Source: a virus
Virus record (IMG/VR): IMGVR_UViG_3300021376_000078
Coordinates: 1 to 54,586 of that record
Length of the DNA stretch: 54,586 nt
Strand: one strand, 5' to 3'
The translations under genes and the position numbers were made by a program. The notes below the pieces were generated by a model, which was given only the letters and a program-made list of their open reading frames with translations, did not search any database and was not told where the DNA came from. This document shows, piece by piece, positions 10,601-17,573 of this stretch (position 1 is its first letter; each line of letters starts with the position of its first letter).

Positions 10601-10802
10601 TTTTTGCATGAACGATGTCACCGGCAAGATATATTATTGTGTTAGGATTTTCTTTTACTTTACTTTCACAAATATCATAAAGTTTTTTGAACACACTTCT
10701 ATATTCATCGTGTCTTTTTAGATTACGAATGTGAACATCAGCAATATGTAATATGGTATCAACACGGGAAAGTCCGCCTGACCACAATGTTTCTTTAAGC
10801 AT
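7623..10802 (-). CDS. Fused Mre11-Rad50 (SbcD-SbcC; gp47-gp46-like) recombination nuclease, 1059 aa
   Basis: One uninterrupted frame joins a calcineurin-type nuclease to a Rad50-type ATPase. The nuclease part shows DVH (D22, H24), GDxxH (61-65), GNHD (96-99), an HG pair at 170-171 and GDIH (203-206), the metal-binding set of Mre11/SbcD. The ATPase part begins near residue 381. It has a P-loop NASGKSS (415-421), a coiled-coil arm with a CEFC zinc hook (C733, C736), the ABC signature LSSGMEK (969-975), Walker B FIAIDEG (997-1003) and an H-loop histidine at 1034. In T4 and in bacteria these are two proteins that form a complex for DNA end processing and recombination. Here they are covalently joined, nuclease first. 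The gene starts 8 bases inside the primase gene, so the two are translationally coupled. Confidence 0.96.
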   Translation of the reverse strand: MLKETLWSGGLSRVDTILHIADVHIRNLKRHDEYRSVFKKLYDICESKVKENPNTIIYLAGDIVHAKTDMTPELVNMVTEFLDTLSRIAPTILIAGNHDCNLNNMSRMDALSPIVSMINGEMNELFYLKQTGVYSLENVDFFLNSVYENPKDFILANDVQSDRAKIVLYHGPVDRAATDAGVLMKHNDVKIEMFDGFDYGMFGDIHKFQYLDVDGKFAYAGSLIQQNYGEGLVHGIIEWDIKNKKSKFIEIENDWSYHTIDVENGKIKKLPTKWTKYNSIRLRISNTQHSEVNQIMTELKSLTNVIDIRTQHLVGSSNGNVQTKVNPIGKIRDVEYQNKLITNYVNDKFSVTDDILEKIRGINRNVNTKLSESDVVRNLIWKPISFEFENMFSYGKGNRIQLDGMNGIYGLFAPNASGKSSILDAIMFCLFDKCSRTFKAAQVLNNKKDNFQCKLHFMIGEKNFYIKRVATKEKKGNVKVNVDFWYEENGDLVSLNGEDRDGTNYAIRKYIGTYDDFVLTAMSLQGNNTNFVDKAQKDRKDLLAQFFDLNLFEELNSIATDEVKGLQALVKEFKKQDHSTKLADAIGIHKANTILLEETTDQKGYIEKKIEKLTVFISELNKKLIPIADNFSSKSVQSLLDKRYLLDRKSNDLINEIKSLEDELGDAKTSHEKYIGLSKEFDKETLMEKKERIDIVRNRITELEADLRSVKLKVQHCQDKIDNLKDHEYDPNCEFCVNNVFVKDAERAKSQIWGFEQDRDELNFELRNLNEEFTKNSPVYSELEKLHSLENSAFKYEKQIYSVEKQIFSAKEEQKRIHDEIGNIDIQIEKYKENEDAINQNNKIQSEIDELETEKNTLLKVELKKIDESILEYNGNVKVSEKVIDECEVSIQKLKDLEKEYEAYDYYLKAVNRNGVPYELISNALPSIQEETNNILANVVDFQVLFDTDGKSINTYIVYDDDRFWNLELSSGMEKFISSLAIRTALIQVSSLPRPNFIAIDEGLGVLDPTVMANFSLFMEYLKTQFEFVILISHIDSVRDMVDNHIEIKKENGFSKIET

Positions 10803-11748
10803 ATAATATCCTTTGTTTAATTATATCATAACTGTCTGTTGGTGGTGTAACTGATTTCAAACTTGAAAAATCCTTGAAACCCATTTCATTTATATCTTTA
10901 CTTTGCATTTGAACTATTGAAACATTTATACCTTCTGATAGAAGCGATGAAGATATTTTTATGGCATCCGAATAAGCATCATTATCAAGTGCAACAATTA
11001 TTTTTGGTGGTTTGCGAAGTAAAATTCTTTCTCGAAGTTTTGGTTGAATAATTTTGCCGAAGAGTGGAACTGCATTATATCGTGCAGTAATTGCATCGAA
11101 TACACCTTCAACAAGTGTAACCGGTTCATCCCAATCAATAAAACAATCAAATCCAATAACATCTTTACTCCATTTTGGATTTTTATATTTTAATGTGTCT
11201 TCTTCAAAAATAGAACGAGAAACAAAAAAGTTTAGATTGAAGTTTTCATCATAAGATGGAACAATAATTCTGCCAGAATAATTACCATTAGGACAATAAC
11301 CAATCCCATAACGCAATATATCCGTTCTACCAATTCCTCTTGATTTCAAATAATTTAATGCTTGTTTCATTTGCATTTTTACTTGAATGTCTTTTATCTT
11401 TGGGTATTCGTATAAACGGATAAATTCTTTTGGTAAAACCAATTCTTCTTTTGTTTCGGATTTATCTTTAATGTATAGATTTTTTGTTTTGAGTATTTTA
11501 TTTAAGTCATCTAGGTATTGTTTACCTGCTTTTACTTTTTTGAATAGTGAAACTATACTTCTACCTTTAGCATTACTAACCCAACAATGCCATGGATTTT
11601 CACCGTTATTGTTTACAGTTAAATCAATTTCAAGTTTTGGTTTGTAATGACTGATGAAAGGTGAAAAGAATGAATAATTGTTGCCAGATGTTCTTCTACC
11701 TTTACCAAGAACTTTCTCAACAAGAGATAACAAATCGTAATTTATCAT
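10795..11748 (-). CDS. DnaG/gp61-type DNA primase with degenerate zinc-binding domain
   Basis: The TOPRIM motifs are clear: VEGVFDA (glutamate near residue 214) and ALDND (aspartates near 255 and 257). Between them and the N-terminus lies the primase core around GRIIVPSYDE. The N-terminal region resembles the CHC2-type zinc finger of T4-like primases in spacing and flanking residues (SPFISHYKPKLEI and WHCWVSNAKG). However, only one of the four expected cysteines remains (near residue 55); the others are Ser, Ile and Ser. I chose the ATG at 11748; a GTG two codons upstream (11754) is an alternative. The gene overlaps the Mre11-Rad50 fusion by 8 bases and is driven by the promoter at 11780-11811. 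Role: RNA primer synthesis at the phage fork, probably with a helicase encoded elsewhere. Confidence 0.93.
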   Translation of the reverse strand: MINYDLLSLVEKVLGKGRRTSGNNYSFFSPFISHYKPKLEIDLTVNNNGENPWHCWVSNAKGRSIVSLFKKVKAGKQYLDDLNKILKTKNLYIKDKSETKEELVLPKEFIRLYEYPKIKDIQVKMQMKQALNYLKSRGIGRTDILRYGIGYCPNGNYSGRIIVPSYDENFNLNFFVSRSIFEEDTLKYKNPKWSKDVIGFDCFIDWDEPVTLVEGVFDAITARYNAVPLFGKIIQPKLRERILLRKPPKIIVALDNDAYSDAIKISSSLLSEGINVSIVQMQSKDINEMGFKDFSSLKSVTPPTDSYDIIKQRILYA

Positions 11749-11779
11749 AACCACACTTTACGGAAAATAATACTTGTAA

Positions 11780-11811
11780 CAAATATAAGAAAAATTTGTT
11801 ACAATTACAAG
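11780..11811 (-). promoter_or_regulatory. Bacteroidota-type promoter for primase / Mre11-Rad50
   Basis: On the minus strand CTTG (11808-11811) is followed by 20 bases and TATATTTG (11780-11787), 32 bases from the primase ATG. The upstream box overlaps the stop codon of the 51-residue gene. The sequence is almost identical to the promoter at 12313-12344. Confidence 0.75.
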
Positions 11812-11833
11812 CATTCTTTTAACCATTCTTCTG
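11781..11833. repeat. 53-bp promoter-plus-gene-end repeat, copy A
   Basis: This segment matches 12314-12366 with three mismatches in 53 bases. It contains the promoter and the last codons of the upstream gene (residues EEWLKECL and stop). The paired copy lies about 530 bases away in the same orientation. Confidence 0.92.
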
Positions 11834-11960
11834 CCAACCGCTCCGTGAAAGGTTCCACCGTATTTCTTTCATACTCCCGTATTTTATTCCAATATTCATT
11901 GCTGAATGATGTAATTTTGTTGATAGCATTCGGAAGATTTTGGTCTATGGTTAGCTCCAT
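11805..11960 (-). CDS. Small protein, 51 aa, with a C-terminal tail shared with endonuclease I
   Basis: A frame from ATG (11958-11960) to TAA (11805-11807) encodes MELTIDQNLPNAINKITSF and continues to EEWLKECL. It starts 18 bases after the stop of the 99-residue gene and has an AAGAAG-like sequence just upstream, so it is probably the second gene of that small operon. Its last eight residues equal the C-terminus of the endonuclease I encoded at 12338-12745, and the DNA there is part of the 53-bp repeat. It could be a genuine small protein or a remnant produced by recombination between the repeats. No function recognised. Confidence 0.6.
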   Translation of the reverse strand: MELTIDQNLPNAINKITSFSNEYWNKIREYERNTVEPFTERLAEEWLKECL

Positions 11961-11978
11961 GGCTTCTTTAAGAAGATT

Positions 11979-12278
11979 TTACTTTTTCATTTTACGTTGA
12001 ACTATTGCATCTTGAAGTTCGTATTGTAAACTCATTACTAACCACCCTGTATCGTCTGAAATAGCGTCTGCAATTTCATCTTCGTCATCAACTTGATACG
12101 TTTTACCTATTACAGAAGCAACAAATTTTTTCTGTTCTGCTGGAGATACATCCCCATAATCGTCATCTGATTCAAAATCAAATTCAACAGCTGTAATTTT
12201 CGCATTGATTTTACCACTGGCTTCATTGATGTTTTCCTTCAAAAGACCAGCAAGTTTTTGCATTCTTTGTTTATTCAT
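11979..12278 (-). CDS. Small acidic phage protein with QRMQKLAGLLKE-type N-terminus, 99 aa
   Basis: The start ATG (12276-12278) follows GGAG by about seven bases. The protein begins MNKQRMQKLAGLLKEN, a short helical leader that I recall on otherwise unrelated proteins of large environmental phages. It then has an acidic central part (FESDDDYGD) and ends QRKMKK. No enzyme motif is visible. A Bacteroidota-type promoter lies 35 bases upstream and the 51-residue gene follows, forming a two-gene unit between endonuclease I and primase. The function is unknown. Confidence 0.85.
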   Translation of the reverse strand: MNKQRMQKLAGLLKENINEASGKINAKITAVEFDFESDDDYGDVSPAEQKKFVASVIGKTYQVDDEDEIADAISDDTGWLVMSLQYELQDAIVQRKMKK

Positions 12279-12312
12279 TCATAATCTCCAAAAAAAATAC
12301 TTGGTATAGCAA

Positions 12313-12344
12313 TAAATATAAGAAAAATTTGTTACAATTACAAA
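12313..12344 (-). promoter_or_regulatory. Bacteroidota-type promoter upstream of the 99-aa gene
   Basis: The minus strand shows TTTG (12341-12344), 20 bases, then TATATTTA (12313-12320), with the gene start 35 bases further on. The TTTG box overlaps the final codons and stop of endonuclease I. Confidence 0.75.
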
Positions 12345-12366
12345 CATTCTTTCAACCATTCCTCTG
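12314..12366. repeat. 53-bp promoter-plus-gene-end repeat, copy B
   Basis: This copy has 50 of 53 positions identical to 11781-11833 and the same orientation. It covers the promoter and the last codons of the endonuclease I gene. Confidence 0.92.
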
Positions 12367-12745
12367 GTATTTCTTTTTTTGCCCAATGCCACCCTTTCTT
12401 ATCACAGTATTGAGCATAGGTTGTTTTACTTCCTTTGTATAATTTTGCATTTGGATTTTGGAATACAAAACGAATGTCTATTTCTGGATATTGATCGAAT
12501 ATCAAATCAAATTTTAATCTGTCTGTTTTTACCCATCTACCCTTTGTTTCAATATACATTTTGTTGCCATCCGTTTTGTTTAGGACAAAATCTGGCGTAT
12601 AATTGTGTTTAGTTTCCGGTTGGATGTAGGATATTTTTTCACTTTCGTAGGAGAATGATTTACCATTTTCTTTAAGCATATCATTTACTATATCTTCTAA
12701 CCCACTACGAAATCCATGTTTTATTGCAACTTGATTTCTACGCAT
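12338..12745 (-). CDS. T7 gp3-type endonuclease I (Holliday junction resolvase), 135 aa
   Basis: The sequence follows phage T7 endonuclease I along its length: GFRSGLED, NYTPDFVL, YIETKGRW, DIRFVFQNPNAKLYKGSKTTY and a C-terminal IPEEWL. The catalytic set is preserved as E17, D52, E66 and K68 (E20, D55, E65 and K67 in T7). The family cleaves four-way junctions and branched DNA. T4-like phages normally use the unrelated gp49 (endonuclease VII), so this is an alternative resolvase in a T4-like background. It abuts the upstream structural gene (stop and start overlap in TAATG) and precedes the replication cassette. Confidence 0.95.
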   Translation of the reverse strand: MRRNQVAIKHGFRSGLEDIVNDMLKENGKSFSYESEKISYIQPETKHNYTPDFVLNKTDGNKMYIETKGRWVKTDRLKFDLIFDQYPEIDIRFVFQNPNAKLYKGSKTTYAQYCDKKGWHWAKKEIPEEWLKECL

Positions 12746-14619
12746 TAAATATCAAACCTTACAATAAAATTCATATCTACATCATCTCGTTTTGCTGTTG
12801 GATTTGCTAACTTTGCAATAGCAACTAATTCTTGATTATCATTATACAAACCAATTGTTGTTACATAAGGATTAAAATATGAACCAGTTACATAATCTTC
12901 TATTAAATGTGAATCACTATCTTTATCTTTTCGTATACTTGGATTTTGTGTAAAATTAAATTCATGTCTACGAATTTTACAAATAATTTCATGTTCATAA
13001 AATGTTACTTGTGATTTAAACTTACCTTCAAATCCATAATCTGTTGTATGATAATCAAAATTACCGTTTCTTCCAAGCAAAGCATTATTATATTTTGGTC
13101 TTGGATCAGCTATCGTTATTATACCTTCATTGTAAAACACATTACCAACACGTCTTGATTGATATGCATAACCATATTGATAATCATTATCATATAAATT
13201 TGCAATGTCATTTGAATTTAAAAATTTATTGTAAATTCTTACTTCATCCAAAACTCCGTGATAAGATGAAATATCTGTTCCATTTCCTGCAATATAAAAA
13301 TTACTATCATTTCTTGTTCCAGAAAGTGTTGGCAAATCTTGACTAATATCAAGATTTCCGTCTACCCATATTTGTAAACAACTTGCGGATTTTTGACAAA
13401 CAATATGATGCCAAGTTTGTGTAGATAATGCACTTGAACTAACTTCATTTATTCTATTTATTGATTTTTGTTTAAATAGTATTTTGTTTGGTTCTTCATG
13501 TGTATAATTTGTTAATGTTATATCAAATGGATATTGATTAATTGATTTTTTAGTTTCAACCGTTTCTATTTTATTTTTTACATTAACACCATCAACAGTA
13601 ATTTCAAATATATCAAAAGGATTATCTGATTTACTTCCTTGCACTAAATAATCTTTATATGTTACATAATTTTTTGTAAAAAGATTATTATATGTGTTTG
13701 TTGTATCTGATTGAGATACTGGAACATTTAACCAAAAACTAAATGCAAAATTTTCATTTCTTCCAAAATTAAATCTATTTTTTTCTTGAACATGAAAATA
13801 TGATCCGGTTAAATTTACAGAAATTCCAGAAGAGGCACTTACATCATTTAATGGTATTCCAGAGCTATATGATATTTTTTTAAAACTACTACTTACAATT
13901 TTTACATTATTTTCTCTAATAGAATAGTCAATTACATAGTCACTTCTTTTTTTACGAAAATCTCTTTCACGATATTTTTCGTTAAATCCAACATACAATA
14001 CTAAATTATTTTTGTCAATAATTTTTGTAGGATTAATAGATGTGTCTAATATATTACCATAACCATCATCTACTAATGTATAATTCAATGAAGACGTTGT
14101 TATATTAAAATGTTTTATTTCAATACTTTTTTTGTAAATACCTTCACCTATACATGATCTTGGTATAACAAGCATTGAACCGGACTCGGACAAAGATTTT
14201 TCTAAAGTATAATCCATAACATACGATGAAACTTTATCATTTTTATTATAGTCCGTATAGTAGTTATGATCTAAATAATACCATAATAATTTTGGATCTA
14301 AACTTTGAGATAAAAAAGGTCTTTGATATAATGATGATGAAATGTTTACAATGTTTCCAAAATACTTATGATTTTCTGGATATAAAAATCTATAAGGTTC
14401 AATTTTATTATTTGCATAATAATTTATACTGGAAGTATTTGTTGTAAATTCCCAAGTTTTTTTTACAGTAATAGGTCTAATTGTATAATCACCTGATTTT
14501 AGTCTTTTGAATACATAATTTGAACCGGCGCCATCAACCATAAATGGTTTATAGCCACTTCCAATTACAGGATTTAATGGAGGATTTTGGCGTTGGGGTG
14601 ATATATCAAGAGTTTCCAT
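12745..14619 (-). CDS. Virion protein with LamG-like lectin domain and shared C-terminal module, 624 aa
   Basis: Residues of about 270-490 form a concanavalin/LamG-type domain: FAFSFWLN near its start, TWHHIVCQKSASCLQIWVDG and LDEVRIYNKFLNSNDI near its end. The final roughly 100 residues carry the ending found in four neighbouring proteins (EFNFTQNPS, then TTIGLYNDNQELVAIAKL). The N-terminus (about 270 residues) is unique. It is the last member of the five-gene paralogue array in transcription order and lies 3 bases after the 977-residue gene. A carbohydrate-binding role at the tail tip or fibre is likely from the lectin fold, but the ligand cannot be read from sequence. Confidence 0.93.
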   Translation of the reverse strand: METLDISPQRQNPPLNPVIGSGYKPFMVDGAGSNYVFKRLKSGDYTIRPITVKKTWEFTTNTSSINYYANNKIEPYRFLYPENHKYFGNIVNISSSLYQRPFLSQSLDPKLLWYYLDHNYYTDYNKNDKVSSYVMDYTLEKSLSESGSMLVIPRSCIGEGIYKKSIEIKHFNITTSSLNYTLVDDGYGNILDTSINPTKIIDKNNLVLYVGFNEKYRERDFRKKRSDYVIDYSIRENNVKIVSSSFKKISYSSGIPLNDVSASSGISVNLTGSYFHVQEKNRFNFGRNENFAFSFWLNVPVSQSDTTNTYNNLFTKNYVTYKDYLVQGSKSDNPFDIFEITVDGVNVKNKIETVETKKSINQYPFDITLTNYTHEEPNKILFKQKSINRINEVSSSALSTQTWHHIVCQKSASCLQIWVDGNLDISQDLPTLSGTRNDSNFYIAGNGTDISSYHGVLDEVRIYNKFLNSNDIANLYDNDYQYGYAYQSRRVGNVFYNEGIITIADPRPKYNNALLGRNGNFDYHTTDYGFEGKFKSQVTFYEHEIICKIRRHEFNFTQNPSIRKDKDSDSHLIEDYVTGSYFNPYVTTIGLYNDNQELVAIAKLANPTAKRDDVDMNFIVRFDI

Positions 14620-14622
14620 TTT

Positions 14623-17556
14623 TTAAATTAACCTAACTCTAACTTGAAAAATATATTCAGTATTTCTATCTTTTCTTAATGGTCTATGTGTGTTTCCAAC
14701 GGCAACCAAATCCCCATTTCTATTGTATAATCCAACAGATGTTATGTATGTAAATGGTGTAAGTATTTGAAAATTCTTTAAAGAACCACTATCATTTGTA
14801 TATGTATAATTATTTGTATAATTAAATTCATTACCTTGAACACGGCAAACATAAGTCTCTCTCATGTATTCTTCGGTAGACCTACCAAACCATGAACCAC
14901 TTGTTGTTCTCATTGGATTAGGAGAACATGAACCACTAATAGATAATAATAATTTTCTACTGTTATCACCATCAATTGATGCAGTAACAGTATTAAATGA
15001 ACATGATTGATCCATCATTGTTCCATCTAATACTATAACGCCATTTTTTGGAAAAACTATACCCCATGCTTCTTTGTTATTATCATCATATGCACCTTCT
15101 TGAATTGATCCTGATATTAAATAATAATGGTCTTGTATGTAATTTACAATACTTTCACTTTCATCAACATCATTACTATCATCAATTAGAGTATAGATTT
15201 GACCACTTGTATAATCTACTTGGAAGTTACTTCCCGTGTTTATTAATTGATTTGAACTTGATGAAAGTGGACAAAATGTAATTTGTATATTACCTGGATC
15301 AATTCTATCTTTAATATCGTCTCTATTAAATTCAATAACATAAATATAATCGGATGTTTTACCATCTTTAAACTTAAATTTACCTTCGGTTGTTCCCATA
15401 TATTCTAGCATATATTTTCGATAAATACTTTTTGATGGCAGAATGTCTATGTCATCTACAATATAACTTGATCCAGAACCATCGGTATGACCAAATGCTA
15501 AATCAAATCTATGGTATGCATTTGAGTTTGTTGGTGGTGTATCGTAAACGGGAATAAAATATTTTGAATGACTAACACTCGTAGAACCAGTATAAAATGT
15601 AGATATTTTTTCTCCACTACATCTAAACAATCCTCTTGTTTTTAATAGTTTTATTGATTTAAAATAATCATTTGCTTTTGATATTCCTTTAAAAATATAA
15701 GGAGGATCTGGAAACCAATCTTCTGCTATATCCAAATCAATAAATGGATCAGGTTGTACAATAGGTGGTTTTGACGAGTTTGTTCCAACATCATTGATTT
15801 GATCACCACCGTATCTAAATCCTTCAATTATACCAAATCTATCATAATCCGCCATAAACCCAATAGGAAAACCAACTATTGGCGGATAACCTCTAAATTT
15901 TGTAAAATCTATGTATCTTTTTAATAAATTTAATATCAGTATGTTTATTGTTTTCCAATCAACATCTAATTTTTCTAATCCCGTCAATGCATTTTCTATC
16001 AAAATAGACATTGCAGAATGTTCTTCATCGTTTGTTACAATTTCTATATTATTTCTTCTAAAATTTATATCCCATATTTGTGTAAACATTTGTGAAGAAA
16101 CGATATTATTTACTAATACTTGATCAGTTATGTTTGGTCTATTTCTATAAACTTGTCTTGAGGCCAATGCGGGTATAACAGTAAGTCTTAACCAACTTAA
16201 TAAATCTATTCTGTTTGCTGTACCGGTTGGATTTTCTTTTTGATAATCAAAATCAACCAACTGACCATAGGTTTGTATTGCATTTCTGTTGTCAATAAAT
16301 GTTGTTGGATCAAATGTATTTGCACCAGATGTTATTACGTCTAATGAAAATCTTTGATCAACTACTGATGGTCTTGTTGCACCTGCCGGTAAAATTGCCA
16401 AATTATATTTAAATTCTGTATCTATTACTGGCATAAATGGAACAGAATTTGGAGTTGCATTTGAGAAAAATTCAATTATATTATCAAGTATTTCGTCTTT
16501 TACTAAAAATACAAATCTTGCATGTATTTGACTTTTCCATAAATCTTCATAATATTCATCAACAACATCCTTGTAAGATCCATCTACATTTTTTGGCCAA
16601 CCAGAAAATAAAGGAACATGACTTAATGCCAATTCATTTGGATAATTTTCCTGTTCTATCCATAAACATTCTAAATCATACAAAAAATCTTTTGAAATTT
16701 TTGTTTCTTTTTCAAGAAATGATAAACTTTCTGCATTCAAAAAACCAATCTTATATGTAAAATTTTGATATTTTCTATCAGTACCATCTAATTTTAACTT
16801 TGGAGAAAATGGCATTAAATGATATATGTTTACAAGTTCTTGTGGTGGAGTGTTTTTTGCAATACCTGCATTGTATTGTTCTGACATTTGGTTTAATACA
16901 ATTTTTGTATCATCTGCATTTGCCGTTAGTATATTTTTTGACGAAGCAAAAAATACTTCAATGTTAGTGGGTACATTAACTGTTAATTTATCAAGTTTTC
17001 CATCTATTCGATTTACATTAAAAGTAAACGTTCTTGTGGTTGATAATGCAAACTGATTTGCAGTTCTGTGAATGTTTAATACTCTAACAGTTCTACCAAG
17101 CAAAACAAGATTATCACCATTTTTGATTGCACCAATATATCCAACATCCATAGCTTCAAATTCACTTGGAGTTGGTTTAGTTTGTGCTGCACTTAATGTC
17201 CATTGTCCAATAGTTGTACTTGCTATACCAGGACTAATTATCAATATCAATGACCTAAAATTTTCAAATAAAGGATTTTTTTTGTAAAGGTCATTCCATT
17301 CAGTTACATATGTGGGAATTGTTGATCTTAACCATTTTTCAAAAGGATCCTTTCCACCTTTTTTGATATAATTGTTGATATAATCTTTTACAGTAAGAGC
17401 AATTTTACTTATTAAAGTAAATTCATCTAATGCAAGAGGATTTGTAATTCTACCACTTATATTATTACCAGAAATCAATATACTGGTTGCTTCTTTATTA
17501 TTCAATGCAACTTTGTAGGCATTTACTATAATTTGTTGTTGAGAACTTAATGCCAT
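14623..17556 (-). CDS. Large virion/baseplate-associated protein with shared C-terminal module, 977 aa
   Basis: The N-terminal roughly 640 residues look like a structural assembly protein, with helical stretches such as LISKIALTVKDYINNY and a proline-rich linker around residues 615-645. The C-terminal roughly 330 residues match the module that makes up almost all of the 361- and 372-residue neighbours. Shared landmarks are YVIEFNRDDIKDRIDPGN, YYLISGS, WGIVFPKNGVIVLDG, EFNYTNN and TSVGLYNRNGDLVAVG. It lies in a tight operon (gaps of 3 and 17 bases). No enzymatic motif was recognised. A large baseplate-periphery or fibre-attachment protein is the best inference. Confidence 0.93.
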   Translation of the reverse strand: MALSSQQQIIVNAYKVALNNKEATSILISGNNISGRITNPLALDEFTLISKIALTVKDYINNYIKKGGKDPFEKWLRSTIPTYVTEWNDLYKKNPLFENFRSLILIISPGIASTTIGQWTLSAAQTKPTPSEFEAMDVGYIGAIKNGDNLVLLGRTVRVLNIHRTANQFALSTTRTFTFNVNRIDGKLDKLTVNVPTNIEVFFASSKNILTANADDTKIVLNQMSEQYNAGIAKNTPPQELVNIYHLMPFSPKLKLDGTDRKYQNFTYKIGFLNAESLSFLEKETKISKDFLYDLECLWIEQENYPNELALSHVPLFSGWPKNVDGSYKDVVDEYYEDLWKSQIHARFVFLVKDEILDNIIEFFSNATPNSVPFMPVIDTEFKYNLAILPAGATRPSVVDQRFSLDVITSGANTFDPTTFIDNRNAIQTYGQLVDFDYQKENPTGTANRIDLLSWLRLTVIPALASRQVYRNRPNITDQVLVNNIVSSQMFTQIWDINFRRNNIEIVTNDEEHSAMSILIENALTGLEKLDVDWKTINILILNLLKRYIDFTKFRGYPPIVGFPIGFMADYDRFGIIEGFRYGGDQINDVGTNSSKPPIVQPDPFIDLDIAEDWFPDPPYIFKGISKANDYFKSIKLLKTRGLFRCSGEKISTFYTGSTSVSHSKYFIPVYDTPPTNSNAYHRFDLAFGHTDGSGSSYIVDDIDILPSKSIYRKYMLEYMGTTEGKFKFKDGKTSDYIYVIEFNRDDIKDRIDPGNIQITFCPLSSSSNQLINTGSNFQVDYTSGQIYTLIDDSNDVDESESIVNYIQDHYYLISGSIQEGAYDDNNKEAWGIVFPKNGVIVLDGTMMDQSCSFNTVTASIDGDNSRKLLLSISGSCSPNPMRTTSGSWFGRSTEEYMRETYVCRVQGNEFNYTNNYTYTNDSGSLKNFQILTPFTYITSVGLYNRNGDLVAVGNTHRPLRKDRNTEYIFQVRVRLI

Positions 17557-17573
17557 AACTTCACTTTATATTA

